Positions 22,066 through 33,785 of a stretch of DNA of 64,000 nucleotides are shown piece by piece. Below the pieces are notes generated by a model. That model made no database searches, had not been told where the DNA came from, and worked only from the letters and a program-made list of their open reading frames with translations. How positions within the stretch are numbered: position 1 is the first letter of the stretch; the number at the start of each line of letters is the position of its first letter. The translations under genes and the position numbers were made by a program. Origin of the DNA: Flammulina velutipes (lineage: Eukaryota > Basidiomycota > Agaricomycetes > Agaricales > Physalacriaceae); NCBI GenBank assembly GCA_011800155.1, contig CM022374.1, positions 1,736,001 through 1,800,000 on the forward strand. Direction: 5' to 3'.

Positions 22066-23769
22066 CTAAGCGTGCATGTCCTCGTCAGTGTCCGCCACTG
22101 CTCCCCACGATGGCCACACTACGGCTGCATTCATATCATCAACACCATCATTCTTCACACCAACAACGCCCTGCGATTGGTACACACCCTTTCTCTGTAG
22201 CAAAGGTCAGCCACACATTATCCCATCGGCAAGTGTACTTACCAAACCCAGAGACACCTTGATGGCAGGAAGGCCAGGCGTGTATTCTTCCAGAGGCTCT
22301 CCTTCATTCTTAGCGAGCTTGATAATATTCTTCGCCGCGACTATCGATTGATAATACGCGGTATGTCCAGCTTGTATCGCATCGAACGCATCGGCACTGT
22401 CACCCACCACAAAGATGTTGGGGTATGTCGGAGTCGTGTTTTCTGTCAGCTTGACACCCTCGAGCGCTGCTCCGACAGCTTCAACCTCGTCCTCGGACGT
22501 TGTACTTGGCGTACGTCGGGTCACTGTGAGCTGGAGCGTTCTCAAAACGCGGGCGAGGTTATCGTCGGGGTTGATGGTTTCTGGATCCATTTCTCTGAGA
22601 AATTGGGTGTTCGGCTGTTGGCCAGTGCAGAGCATCTACAAGGGAATGGGTAAGTCAGACCCGTGACAAAGAAACGAGGGTACGAACGATGAAGTCGGCG
22701 GCGATTTCCCGACCACTTACGGTCCGAACGATTCGTTCGCCTTTCTCGTTGCGCTTGGGAGGATCTTCTTTGGCAGACTCGAGATCTAGTCTCTCGCCTA
22801 GGATGGCCGTAATGCCAGTGCCGTCAAGAGCTTTCATCACTGCCATATACACGCGTCAGATCTTCGTTCTCATTCAACCAGTCACTGCAGAATGCTAACC
22901 TTCGTAGTGCATCTCTTCGTCGAACTTGGGCAACAACCTACGACGCGAATGCAGCAGCGTGATAGATTTGGTCGGATACAACGCGTTGATATCCGTCGCA
23001 AACTCTAACCATATCGTGTCAGGCCAACACATATTTAACAATTGAACGACGCTTACGAATTCCCAATGCACCACCACCGACGACGAGTATACTACCCGCA
23101 TCCTCGATGGTTTTTTGTTTGGCCTTGAGCCAATCAATAGCCTCAGGCTTAGTTCCATGGTAGGACGCTGCACCCCACAGGTTCAGAGGTTCAGGAAGAC
23201 GAGAACCCAGCGCGTAGATCGCGTAGTCGTATCCAAGAGTGGGCGAGTCGATTCCGTGCTCTGGGAACGCCTGAGAGAGCGTAACGAACTTTGGGGTAAT
23301 GGCAGTTACATGCGCATGGAGCATGAGATGTGGGTGAGGCTTGTCACCAAGATGGAAGATGTTTGTTAGCGGGATAACTGTAGAATGAATGAGATGTGGA
23401 TATAGGAAGGATATCCTGGGACTCACAGCCTTTATGTTCGTGTCCCGGTAGAACGGCCAGCCGAGGGAGGATATAGGCGTCTGTTGTGATGTTAGCACTC
23501 TAGGATTGCGCAAGAAATAGTTACGAGCTTACGATTTGCGTGGCTGAAAGGAATCTCAGCTAATAAGTAATTGTAGCGAGAGGTTCAAATATATCCGTAC
23601 GTATTCCGGTCCACGACAACTATGCGCCACCCAGTTGGTAGCCCGGCCGCGAGAGTCTTGATACCAATGGCGCCTTTTCTCAAATGTTAGATAATGCATA
23701 CTTAAAGACAAAGCTGCTCTTACCTCCATAGGCAGCACCGAGAACGAGGACTGTTTTGAGTGTCGACAT
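22066..23769 (-). CDS. FAD-dependent NAD(P)H oxidoreductase, AIF/FSP1-like
   Basis: Pyridine nucleotide-disulfide oxidoreductase family. The FAD-binding start is MSTLKTVLVLGAAYGG, a variant GxGxxG turn. The second nucleotide-binding fold appears as AGSILVVGGGALGI across an intron. Other blocks are TLGYDYAIYALGSRLPEPLN, FIVRTVSGREIAADFIV and MLCTGQQPNTQFL. The NIFVVGDSADAF motif is the second FAD contact near the C-terminus, with the final exon VWPSWGAVADTDEDMHA. Fungal relatives (AMID/AIFM2 type) reduce quinones or act in cell death; which applies here is not shown. No organelle presequence is visible. At least eight introns are needed, so some joins are approximate. Confidence 0.88.
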
Positions 23770-23955
23770 GGGGAATGGAAGCGGAGTGAACCACCGAAAT
23801 TTTATCAGATAAAATAAGGAATCGGCTCATATCAGATAAAGATCGTTCCTATCTGTTCCTGCATTTTGCAATAGGGGCTCGACGCCACAGCGGATGTATT
23901 GCCGAAGTGGTGATTACTAGAGAGCATTAGATACTTTTCATCGTCTATAGAGTGT

Positions 23956-25270
23956 ACTAGGACATGTCTACATCCCCATCCCCATCGTCACTCGCGATAT
24001 CATCGTCCTCCCAGTCTTCTCCGTCATCTTCCTGCTCGGGAACAGCATGTATGCCAAGACTCTCCAGCTGCTTGATGAGCTCCCTCGCGTGCTCCAACAG
24101 AGGCGTATCCGGGTGCTCTTCCTGCACATGAAGCTAAAACCAATGAGCCTCACCCAAACCTGTAGGATTCATTGTGCTTACTATTTGACATTTTTCCAGC
24201 CTGGCTCTCGCGTCGGTGGCGAGCTCTTCCCAGGACATGTCATCAAGTTTGCCATCGGAGGACTCTTTCGCTTTTTCTGCCATGAGGAAGTAGCACCAGC
24301 CCTCGAGATACCACGCTTCGACTTCTTGGTCGTCGGAGGACATGATGCCGTGTAGCACGACGAGGGCGGGAGCGAAGAGCTCTAGTTCGAGGAAGAGCCT
24401 GACTAGGGATAGCCGTGTTGGGATGGGCGGGACAAGGGGGTCGTCTGGGTAGATATAAGCTGGAGAAGTATGATAAACAGATGGATGGACATACCGATAT
24501 CGAGGTCCTTCCACGCCGTCCAGGACTGCTCAAGACACTGCTTCGCGTCGTCTGGTCGTTGTTGGGACATTCGAACATTCGCCAGAGATTGGAGAGCCTC
24601 TGAATTTCCTGGATCTGTCTTCAAGGCCGCTTCCAGTAATCGTTCACAATTTTTGTCCGCGTCGGGGTCGTAGCTATTTCGTACATTGGACGTTACGATT
24701 GAGATGAGCAACGAAGATGCGTACCATAAATCGTAGGCAGGATCCATCCAAATCTCAACCTGTCCGACAAGGGCGCGTACGATGTTTTGCTTGATCTCCG
24801 CCTCGTCTTCGTCGCCATCTCCCGCTTTTTCCTTCCCTTTGAGCTGGACAGAGAGGATATCAATGGCTGCCTGGTAGTGTTTTAATCCGATATTTGGGTC
24901 TTCGTCGGATAATTGTGCTAGGTATAGATGTGCTGAAGGAGGTGGTGAAGGGCCAGATACGAGCGAGAGGAAGGTCTGTATTCTCAGTCAAGGACGGAGC
25001 AGCGATGGTGATGTTCCCGACCTGTTTAGCGCTGTCTATCTCGCCCAGTTCCAGCAGAATGACACCAAACATTTCCTGGGCCTCTCTGTGAGTTGGATCG
25101 AGTTGGAGGACGCGCGCAGCAAATTTGTGGGCGAGTGGATAGTCGCATTGAATGATAAGTGACTGTGTCTTTTCTATGAGAGCTTCAATTGAAGGTTGTT
25201 GTTGTTGTGGCTGTTGTTGTTGGGCGACTTTGCTGGCGCGCGCCAGTCTCTTTGCTTTTGTTCGACCCAT
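23956..25270 (-). CDS. ACL4: TPR chaperone for ribosomal protein Rpl4 (Acl4-like)
   Basis: A dedicated assembly chaperone that in yeast binds newly made Rpl4 and escorts it to pre-60S particles. The start MGRTKAKRLARASKV is typical, followed by a polyglutamine patch (QQQQPQQQQPS). TPR-like helices follow: LAHKFAARVLQLDPTHREAQ, DADKNCERLLEAALKTDPGN, SEALQSLANVRMSQQRPDDA and the WYLEGWCYFL block. The C-terminus is strongly acidic (EQEDDGEDWEDDDIASDDGD), as in Acl4. About four introns. A further in-frame ATG lies upstream at about 25309, but MGRT matches family starts better. The divergent neighbour starts only 67 bp away. Confidence 0.82.
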
Positions 25271-25337
25271 TGAATTTGGAGGGAAAGCAAGCTGCTGATC
25301 ATGATGCGCCATCAAAAATTTTGTATCTACTACGTTC
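25271..25337. promoter_or_regulatory. Very short bidirectional promoter, ACL4 / conserved unknown
   Basis: Only 67 bp lie between the two divergent start codons, so the two 5' regions almost certainly overlap. No factor site is identified. Confidence 0.45.
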
Positions 25338-26452
25338 ATGTTCGAATTCGACTCCCCCCAAAATGCACCGCAGGATGCGCTCTTTCTTGAGCGTCTGGAA
25401 GCTTTCATGGACCGTTCGCTAGCTGACCTCCGAGCTTTCTCGGAAAGAGAAAATGTGTCTTTCAACGAGGTCAAACAATACAATGTGTCCTCCTGTTTTG
25501 CTCCAGCTCAGCGAATTAACAGACGCGTTTACACGTGGCAGCATGGCATAGCAAGTATCTCTTCCAATCCAGCCGCACTGAGGTTTCCCCATCCGACAGA
25601 CAGGCATACAGTGTGTGGCGCACTATCTGACGCTGCATGATTCCCATCTTCATTTAGTTCATTCCACCTTGTGCGACGTCTCACGCGTTATTGAAAGTCT
25701 CCAAGCAGTCTCTGGCGTACAAGCGTTTGTATTGGCTGTGGACCCCTGCGATTCTTCCATGAATGGATTCCTTGGTGGCTCACTCCTCGGCAGGGACTTT
25801 TGGCGAACTCTGAGGGGAGGAGGAGAAGCAGGGGCCAAGGCGTTCAAGACTCATTGTCTGAAGCACCCGCAGGAGCATACGTCTGCAAGCGACCTCACCG
25901 TGGCAGAAGGCAGCCACCAAACACCAGCGCAGTTGCTCAAGGCCGAACTCTATGATAAGGTTCGAGTACTGCTAAGGTATGTTCTTCCGGTGGGCGTCGT
26001 GCTCTTCTAATGCAGTGCTAACACAGGACGGCGAGTGGGAATCGGACGGCTGAGATGAAGTGGACAAATCCAGACAGGCTGGTCGAGTCGTACGGCGTCT
26101 CGCTCGTTGGCTGGCCGTCTTCGATTCCGTATCAGAATCCCTCGTCTCTCAAGGTCAGCCATCGAAAGGAACTGTTACAGCTGTTGGACAATGGGACGCT
26201 GAGGTTCGTCCGGGCATTCGCCGACGTGCAGAACGAGACTGTACCTGCTGGGGAGGACGAAGACCAGGACTTGTCATGGGCTCTGACTTTTGAGGACGCG
26301 TCCGTAAGTATCATCGACGCGTTGTGCGCGAATAGTGCTGACAGTCGCAGTCCGGACCTGTTTCGCAACGACGGTCGCGTACGCCAGATGGATCTGGGCT
26401 ATCTCAAGAGGAGCTTGGACCGCGGAAACGCCCAAAGACGAATAATATGTAG
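25338..26452 (+). CDS. Conserved basidiomycete protein of unknown function
   Basis: I recognise the family as a recurrent hypothetical protein of Agaricomycetes but know no function. Exon 1 reads MFEFDSPQNAPQDALFLERL and is rich in acidic and aromatic residues. An exon starting TRLHVAAWHSKYLFQSSRTE joins DRQAYIHSTLCDVSRVIESL and QAVSGVQAFVLAVDP, then GFLGGSLLGRDFWRTLRGGG, a well-kept block. The protein closes with a basic stretch that ends PRKRPKTNNM, a possible nuclear localisation signal. Introns at about 25469, 25608, 25977 and 26303. No catalytic motif is visible. Confidence 0.7.
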
Positions 26453-26527
26453 TTGAATAATTGAGCCGCGCTGCGCCGGGTTATGACACAACAACACGAG
26501 CTAATTTACTTGTTGCCTCTTACCATC

Positions 26528-27924
26528 ATGTTCTCCTCCATTTTCTCGTAAGTCGCCCAAGAACAACGGAATCCATCCTAATTTGCTTCAGAACGGCGCC
26601 GCCAGTCGACCCAAAGGCGCCCAACTTGCATCCTGTCACCGAGTTCGTCAAGGACAACCGGTATTTTGGCGAGCTTGAGCCCAAGGACACGGAATGGGCA
26701 TGCGCGACGAACGGCTTCATCACCGAGATGCAGACGTTCTACATCAACACGGACGATGGTAAATCGCTCTGGTGCCAGGTTATGCATTCCGCCGTTGGGT
26801 GAGCACGTTCTGCTTGATGCTGACTGGCACTAACTGCGCGCCAGCGTGTGGTACCCAACCATCCAGTTCAACTGTAAAATATACGATCCTGCCAACAAAG
26901 TCAAGGTCTGGAAAACCCTCAACACCTCTGGTTTTGTCACTCCTCCTCCCGGCCTCGACAAACGATCCAGCAAAGCTGATCAGTTCTCGATTACCCACAA
27001 GGCGGCCCCCGGCACTGATTATCCAGAGTCGTACACTATCAACGCCAACCTCGGCGTGGATTTGCAGCTGCATCTCGAGATATCCCGCCCGGCCGCTATT
27101 CCTGGCTGGAAACTCGGCAACACTGACAAGGGCGGATACTCCTATTTTGGCCCCGATGTGGCGCAGCCCGAGGGATACGTCGTGCATCGCTTCTGGCCGC
27201 GCTTCAAGGCGACGGGCCATTACGTGCACAACGGCGCCATGAGCACGGTCGACGGCCCAGGCATGTTTATACATGTCATCCAGGGAATGCGGCCCAATCT
27301 TATCGCTGCTTCGTGGAACTTTGCCAATTTCCACAGCAAGACGGAGGATGGCGCGGTGTCTGCGATGCAGATGGAGTTTACGACGACGGATGATCACGGC
27401 AAGCATGGAGCTGGATCAGGCTTCGTCAAGGTCAATGTAGGGTCGCTCGTCGTGGACGGCAAGTTGGTGTCTGTCACTGCTCAGACGCACTACCCAGGCG
27501 AGGAGAGCACCGGTGATGTTGTCACGACGGCGACGCATACCAAGACAGTGGTGGATGCAGACACTGGGTACAAGGTGCCCACGGAACTTGCCTTTGACTG
27601 GGCGGGTCCTTCTATCCTTGCGGATAAGCCAGGGACCTACACGGGCAAGCTAACCGTAGACGTCGGAGAACCGCTGAGCCCGAAAGGACTGGTCGACAAG
27701 GTGGATGTTCTGGCTGAGATTCCGTATGTGATCAAGATGGCGGTAAGCTACGTTGCTGGCACGAAGCCATACATCTACCAGGTATGTCTATTCCACGGAC
27801 CATTGATTTGTTTCTGACTTTTGTCTAGTGGTACAATCCCGCAAAGCTGGTGTATACTGCGCCGGGTGGGGAGGCTGTTGAAGTCGAGGGTAGCTTCTAC
27901 AACGAGGCGTCCTTCATTTCTTGA
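26528..27924 (+). CDS. SVF1: Survival factor 1, lipocalin-like oxidative stress protein
   Basis: Svf1 promotes survival under oxidative and cold stress in yeast and has been linked to ceramide transport at the Golgi. The protein starts MFSSIFS, with an intron after seven codons, and then runs almost unbroken: NRYFGELEPKDTEWACATNG, SLWCQVMHSAVGVWYPTIQF, DGPGMFIHVIQGMRPNLIAA and SWNFANFHS. It ends YVAGTKPYIYQWYNPAKLVY and SFYNEASFIS. The two lipocalin-like halves and the length of about 410 residues fit the family. The amphipathic N-terminus MFSSIFS is the expected membrane anchor. A 208-codon antisense frame is a shadow. Confidence 0.93.
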
Positions 27925-28054
27925 GAGTTACGACATGACACGACTGTATCTTACGACTCTCTCTCTTCTTCACAATGTATTTTACTGCGCATTGTAATTA
28001 CCCCGTGATGTCACACGTAACGGTACTGCTTTTACACTCTAACTACGATGAACG

Positions 28055-29875
28055 ATGTTGCGTTTATTCGCTGCCCGTAGACCACCTACGCTTCTGTCCA
28101 ACAACTATCGCCGTCTGCTGTCGTCGTCGTCGTCGCCGGCGATAAAAAGCACGCTCTACTCACACCGGTACCGACCGTCAATACCAGCCATTACTCTAGC
28201 TGGCTCGCACGCCTTCCATGCGACCAGAAAAAATGAAGGATTGCCGTTCTACTTTTTGGCGACAGTATTCAAGGTGTGTTGCTTCGCTGACGCCAGCAGC
28301 AGCGCTGGCTAATCTTTGTGAGAGTAGGCGTCGAGCGCCCTCGAGGTAGCTCGCACGGCCAGCCGGATCGTCCTGACCTTTGTGCCCGTAATCCTGTTGA
28401 AAAACCACAAGACAAGAAGGATCCTTAAACACACAGAGCTCAACGGACCAGATGCGGCAGAGGCAGAGGAGAAGAGGAATGTGCTGCTGAAACGGATACG
28501 AAATAGGACGATTCTCTTTCATATCCTGCTCTCCATCCCTGCGACGCTGTTCTGGGCGACGATAGTGGCGAGCATGGAGAGGACGCCGTTGACTGGGAGG
28601 TGCGTCGATCGTTTTCTATTCTCCTTACTTGCTCAACTAGCTCGCAGGTGGCGCTTGATTATCCTGTCTCCCGAGGAAGAAGACGACATTGCTGCCCAGC
28701 TCGCTGGACCTGGGTGGTACAACGCAGTTGGGGAGATACTCTCGCAGGACGGGCCAATCCGTTATATCCCGCCGAGTGACTGGCGATACGACTGGGTGCG
28801 AAACACTCTACGGAAACTCGAGTCGACTATCCCTGTGCTTATCCAGGAAACGGAACTATGTCCAGACTGGACGTCCCATGGTCCCCATGATAGGCCACTT
28901 CCGCCACCTGCCGAATACCCTCTCCGTCCGCGTCCCCGAGCGTCGGAATACCTCAGGAGGATGTGCGAGGCCATGTGCGAAAGGACGGTTCCCGTCGTTC
29001 CGCATGCTGTACCCGGGCCTCCGTATTCTTTGCTTGTCGTCGATAAGCCCGCCTCGTCGAATGCATTTTCGTATGGATTCGGCCCAGATGGCGGTGGAGG
29101 CATCGTGGTGTACTCTGGATTTATCGACGAGATATTGTCTCGTTCCCCGTGCGACGGCGAGACGACGCCAGAGCCCTCGCACTCTTGGTGGTCATACCTC
29201 CTTGGCGACCTCGTAATACCATCCCCTTCGACGACAAGCCATCCCATCCCGTCAGAGAAGCAGGACACGGAGCTTGCGATCTTGCTGGCGCACGAATTAT
29301 CGCATCTGGTTTTGACGCACCATTTGGAGACGCTTTCGTCGGGGACTGTGATCATTCCAGGGACGTTGTCAATACTGGCTGACGTGCTGCGGGTTATGCT
29401 GTTCCCAGTGACGATGCTCTTTGGCCCGTTCGTGAACGATGCCCTTGCGCAGCTGGGGCGAGTAGGAAGCGGGGAGCTGGTCAAGGTTGGGGATTATTGC
29501 ACCAGTGTGAAGCAGGAGATTGAGGCAGATGTTGTGTCTGCGAGGTTGGTGCTTTGTTTCGCTTGTATCAATGTGATATCTGATTTATCACACAGGCTAC
29601 TGGCCCATGCTGGATACGATGCGCGGGAAGCCGTTGAATTCTGGCAGGAGCGATCAGGCTCGCCGACAGAGTGCTCGCATGCTGATTCTATCGATGGGGC
29701 ACAGCAGCCTGATACGCTGGCGAGGCGAATAATGGGCTCTGGGCACCCTATGAATGAAGTGCGGGTGGACAGACTAAAAGCCGAGCTTGTGCGGTGGGAG
29801 ACGGAACGGCGGGCATTTTTGGACAAGCAGAAGAATGGAGTGCAAGAGAGTTATATCTTACTTGCGGCTGCATAA
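28055..29875 (+). CDS. OMA1: Mitochondrial M48 metallopeptidase, OMA1-like
   Basis: OMA1 is a zinc peptidase of the inner mitochondrial membrane that cleaves proteins under membrane stress. The N-terminus is Arg/Ser-rich (MLRLFAARRPPTLLSNNYRR), consistent with a presequence. A hydrophobic segment (ILFHILLSIPATLFWATIVA) precedes the protease part. GGGIVVYSGFIDEIL is followed by DTELAILLAHELSHLVLTHH with the HExxH zinc site. EIEADVVSARLLAHAGYDA carries the third zinc ligand Glu, and the C-terminal motif GSGHPMNEVRVDRL is also family-like. Introns at about 28274, 28600 and 29555. Compared with yeast Oma1 it has a longer spacer between the membrane segment and the zinc site. Confidence 0.88.
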
Positions 29876-30094
29876 GGGTGGGTTTGTGAGGTCTTTGTAT
29901 CGATATCGTTATCATCGTTGTAAACTTGGCTATTTTACGCGCTCGTTTTTTTAAGTCTAGGTATTTATTACACCCTCCCCTCATGTACACAGGTGTTCAA
30001 TATTCAATTTTACTATCAGTGAATAGTTACCGTTTTGCAAGTCCGACGTTGGCAGGTGACGCCAAATTCGCGACGAGTTGCGCGTATTCGGCAG

Positions 30095-33000
30095 ATGCAT
30101 CTTGAATTGAAACGGCCATTGCGAATGGACGTGGATCGTGAGTGCAGCTGTACACGGACCGGCTAATGGCACGCTAAACAAAGTTTGCAGCCTCGCTTAG
30201 CCGTGAATTGCTTTCTCATGACTCGTTACCCCGCCTTGCCCATTCGCTGCACGAAATGCACAGTTCCGTGCTGAGCCTGGCCGCGAGCGAGCGATACATC
30301 TTTTCTGGCAGTCAGAATCAGGATATTTCGGTGGGTCGCAGCGGTCGGAAGTGATGTATTTCCAATATAACATTGAGACGGACAGGTATGGTGCAAAAAG
30401 TCGTACAAGCTCAAGCATACGCTGCGTGGGCACACTGGAAGCGTGTTGGCGCTCGAGTATGCGCCCGACAGAGAGTGGCTCTTCAGCTCGTCTGGTGCGT
30501 TGGGCGACAATTTCAATAAGGGGAGCTCACCGCCGTTTAATTGCAGGCGACAGCACTGTCAGGATATGGTCAACCGCGTCGCTCAAGCCTCTCTATGTGA
30601 TTGACCCCCACCTCGAAACAGGCGCTGGCGATCTGTTCTCCCTGGTCTGGTCCAAGAAACTGCAGACAATATACATTGGATGCCAGAACACGTCCTTGCA
30701 GTGGCTTGCCTTCCAGCGCGAGCCTTTCCTGCCCCCAACGAGCTCGATGATTCGGAAAGCCCACAAGTTCTTTGACAGCTATCCTTTGCACGAGCGCAAA
30801 CAGGCGGACGTGCACGCCAACAACTCGAGCAGCGGACACGCAACGCCGACGCTGGAGTGCGATCTCCCTCGTATCGCTATTCCCATGGCCAACGTCGTCG
30901 AGTCTGCGCATTTCGGGTACATCTACTCGCTCTCGATATCAGAGGAGTGCGATTCGGGAGATGTCAAGCTTATCTCGGGGAGCGGCGATGAGTCCATAAA
31001 GACGTGGAACTGCACGCTGGAGGGACCGGTCTTTGACCATGAATTCGAGTGCAACTTTGGCGCTGTGCTTGCTCTTGTCACGCAGGGCGACACGATCTAT
31101 GGTGGCTGCCAGGATGGTGTGGTCAAGGTCCTCGACATGGAGACACGCTCCATCGTCAGGACCATCATCGTGCAGGAGGGAGTGGATATCCTCTCCTTGT
31201 CCATGATACGGTCGGATCTGTACGTGTGTCTTGCGAACGGCAAAATTATCAGGTATTCCGCGTCCTTTGACTGCACGGCGTCATGGTCAGGCCATTCTGC
31301 AATTGTCTTGTCCTCGATCATCACACAAATTGGACAAGCATATTTCTTGCTAACTGGTGGTAATGATGATCATATTAATGTGCGCACACCTCGTCTGTTG
31401 TCGTGTTCGTCTCCTGATCATTGCACAAGATTTGGGAGGTGGCTCTGCCGAAGACGAGGGCACGTTCCATTGGGATGGAGCCCTTTGACAGAAGCAGTCT
31501 TGCAGAGTTGACACCACCAAGCGAAAAGGAAGTCCATGTACACGATGGTAACTTTGAACCTCACTACAGCTAACCTGGGACTTACCCATACTTCTCTAGA
31601 TACGGTCGAGTACGCACTCACCAAGTTCATCTCCATCCCAAGTATCAGCTCCAGCCCTTCACATCGAGAAGACTGCAGACAAGCAGCCATATGGCTCAAA
31701 AAATGTCTCAGTCAGCTCGGGGCGGTTGCTTCTCTGGTCAGTCCGTTGCTTGCTTGCTTCCTACATCTAACTTTTCGCTTCAGCTTCCAACTGGAGACGG
31801 CGTCAACCCTCTTGTTCTCGGGACATTCCGTGGCATCCAGAAGGGACAGAACGCAAGGAAGCCTCGTATCCTCTTTTACGGGTAAGTATGCTACCTCAGT
31901 GTAATTGCATCGGGTTCTTATAAACTTGGTTGTAGACATTACGACGTTATGGCTGCACCCAGCGAGGGCTGGAAATCTGATCCCTTTGTGTTGACTGGTC
32001 AAAATGGATACCTGTACGGACGCGGCGTTACGGACGACAAGGGCCCCGTTATGTCTGTGGCATTTGCGGCGGCAAGTTTGTTGTCGAAGAGGCAGTTGGA
32101 CGTCGACTTGGTCTTCCTGATTGAGGGCGAGGAGGAATGTGGTAGTCTGGGTTTCGAAAAAGCCGTCAAAGCGCATAAGGTTCGGTCTTATGTCGGTTGT
32201 GTCTCTGTGTGTGCGAATGACGCGGGGCTTATAGGATACGATTGGAGATATCGACGCGATTCTTGTTAGGTATGATGTTGTTTTGTGTGCTGAGACTTCC
32301 GATGACTGACCTTGGAAAGCAACTCAACTTGGATAACTGACGATTATCCGTGTATCACGTACGGACTTCGTGGTGTCGTACATTGCGATCTGAAGATTAC
32401 GAGTGATCTTCCGGACCTGCACTCGGGTGTGGATGGAGGTGGCGTTACAGAACCGATGGACGACATGTGAGTTTTCTTTGTACAATGAAGTGATCGATAA
32501 TCAAATGAGAATCCAGGATACAGCTGTTGGCCACATTAACAGATCATCGAAAACATGTCAACATACCTGCATTTTGTGAGCCTTCTTCTATATCGTTGAT
32601 GTTGACTCAACCTATCAGATGACCGCGTCAGGCCACAATCGGAATCTGAACGCTCGATGTATGAACGCCTTTCCGATATAACGAGCAAGCCTGCGTCTTG
32701 GTTATCATCCCGATGGAGCCAGCCTTCTCTTACGGTTCACACGATTGGAGCGTCGGGCTCGCAGAGTAAGCTATCCGGAAACCAACGTTGATAGTCACAC
32801 TCATCCCGACGTTTAGACTCCACCGTCATTCCTGGCACCGTAAACTCCCAAGTCTCAATTCGAATCGTACCGGACCAGGATTTGGATACGATATCACGGT
32901 CCCTTCAAGCTTACCTCGTCGAATCGTTCGAGGCACTTCAGTCTCCGAATAAGTTCACGGTAAGCACCTGGGGGTCATTGGTCGGATGAAAATTGGGAAC

Positions 33001-33436
33001 CAAAGCTCCGTTTAGATTGAGATGAAGAATACCGCGGACTGGTGGCTTGGTCAATTGGATGGCCTGTGGTTCAATGCGCTGGAGAGTGCCGTGCGAGAGG
33101 AGTGGGGCGTTGATCCGTTGCGTATACGGGAGGGCGGGGTGAGTGCTTCCAATTGGTACCCAGTGATAGAGGTCGTTAACCTGGACAGTCTATTCCTTCC
33201 ATTCCTTACTTGGAAAAGGAATTTGGATGCCATGCGTTACATCTGCCAATGGGCCAGAGCTCGGTATGTGCTATTAGTGCGTTTCATTCGGTCAGCTCAC
33301 CGTATTGCGTTTGTAGGACCAAGCGCATCTTCCTAATGAGCGTATATCGCTTTCTAACCTACAGAGAGGGAAGTCGGTCGTGGAAAACTTCTTATTGAAC
33401 GTGGCGCAAAGCGATATCTTGGCCCTTGGGAGCTGA
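30095..33436 (+). CDS. DUG2: Glutathione-degrading peptidase subunit Dug2 (WD40 plus M20)
   Basis: In yeast, Dug2 with Dug3 hydrolyses the gamma-glutamyl bond of glutathione, and Dug1 finishes Cys-Gly. The N-terminal half is a WD40 propeller: SSVLSLAASERYIFSGSQNQ, LRGHTGSVLALEYAPDREWL, DSTVRIWSTAS and LISGSGDESIKTWN. The C-terminal half is an M20 peptidase. Zinc and catalytic blocks are visible: GHYDVMAAPSEGWKSDPF, GRGVTDDKGPVMS (bridging Asp), LIEGEEECGS (catalytic Glu pair) and DLPDLHSGVDGG. The protein closes with LPMGQSSDQAHLPNERI, as M20 enzymes do. More than ten introns. The start is uncertain: the ATGs at 30095 and 30125 are in the same frame. Confidence 0.9.
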
Positions 33437-33785
33437 CACGCTCACGATTGTTACTCATCGTTTATTTTTCCTGCGCATGCTTTCTGGCTGTATAAATATA
33501 ATAAAAATATAGAGTTTTACATAGATGTTTCTGAATTATGCACTAAAAATGTATTATTCGAATTACACATTTGCCTATGACTGGGTGGCGCAACCCACCT
33601 GAAACCCAGGCCTTTATACGTTGCTAAAATCCGAATGTTTTCACGATGGACAGTGTTAAAATTTGAATAAAATGACCAGATTTATTCAGAAAAGGACATG
33701 AAATCGAGTCTACAGCTACAATGGATTGACCGGGTATCAAATCGTACTAGAGCCACGCAGAAGAAAAGCGAACAAATAACTGCAC
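33437..33785. other. Intergenic, convergent 3' ends
   Basis: AT-rich DNA between the stops of DUG2 (plus) and the secreted protein gene (minus). A GC-rich stem-like stretch (GGGTGGCGCAACCCACC) lies near 33584. It has no recognised function. No gene is seen. Confidence 0.5.

Noticed and set aside
26780..27406. 208-codon frame antisense to SVF1
   Set aside because: Shadow of the conserved SVF1 exon; composition mirrors the sense codons.
28762..29484. 240-codon frame antisense to the OMA1-like gene
   Set aside because: Shadow frame; the sense strand carries HExxH and other M48 motifs.
33576..33610. GC-rich stem-like stretch, possible RNA structure
   Set aside because: Short, no tRNA-like arms or conserved loop; probably chance near a 3' end.
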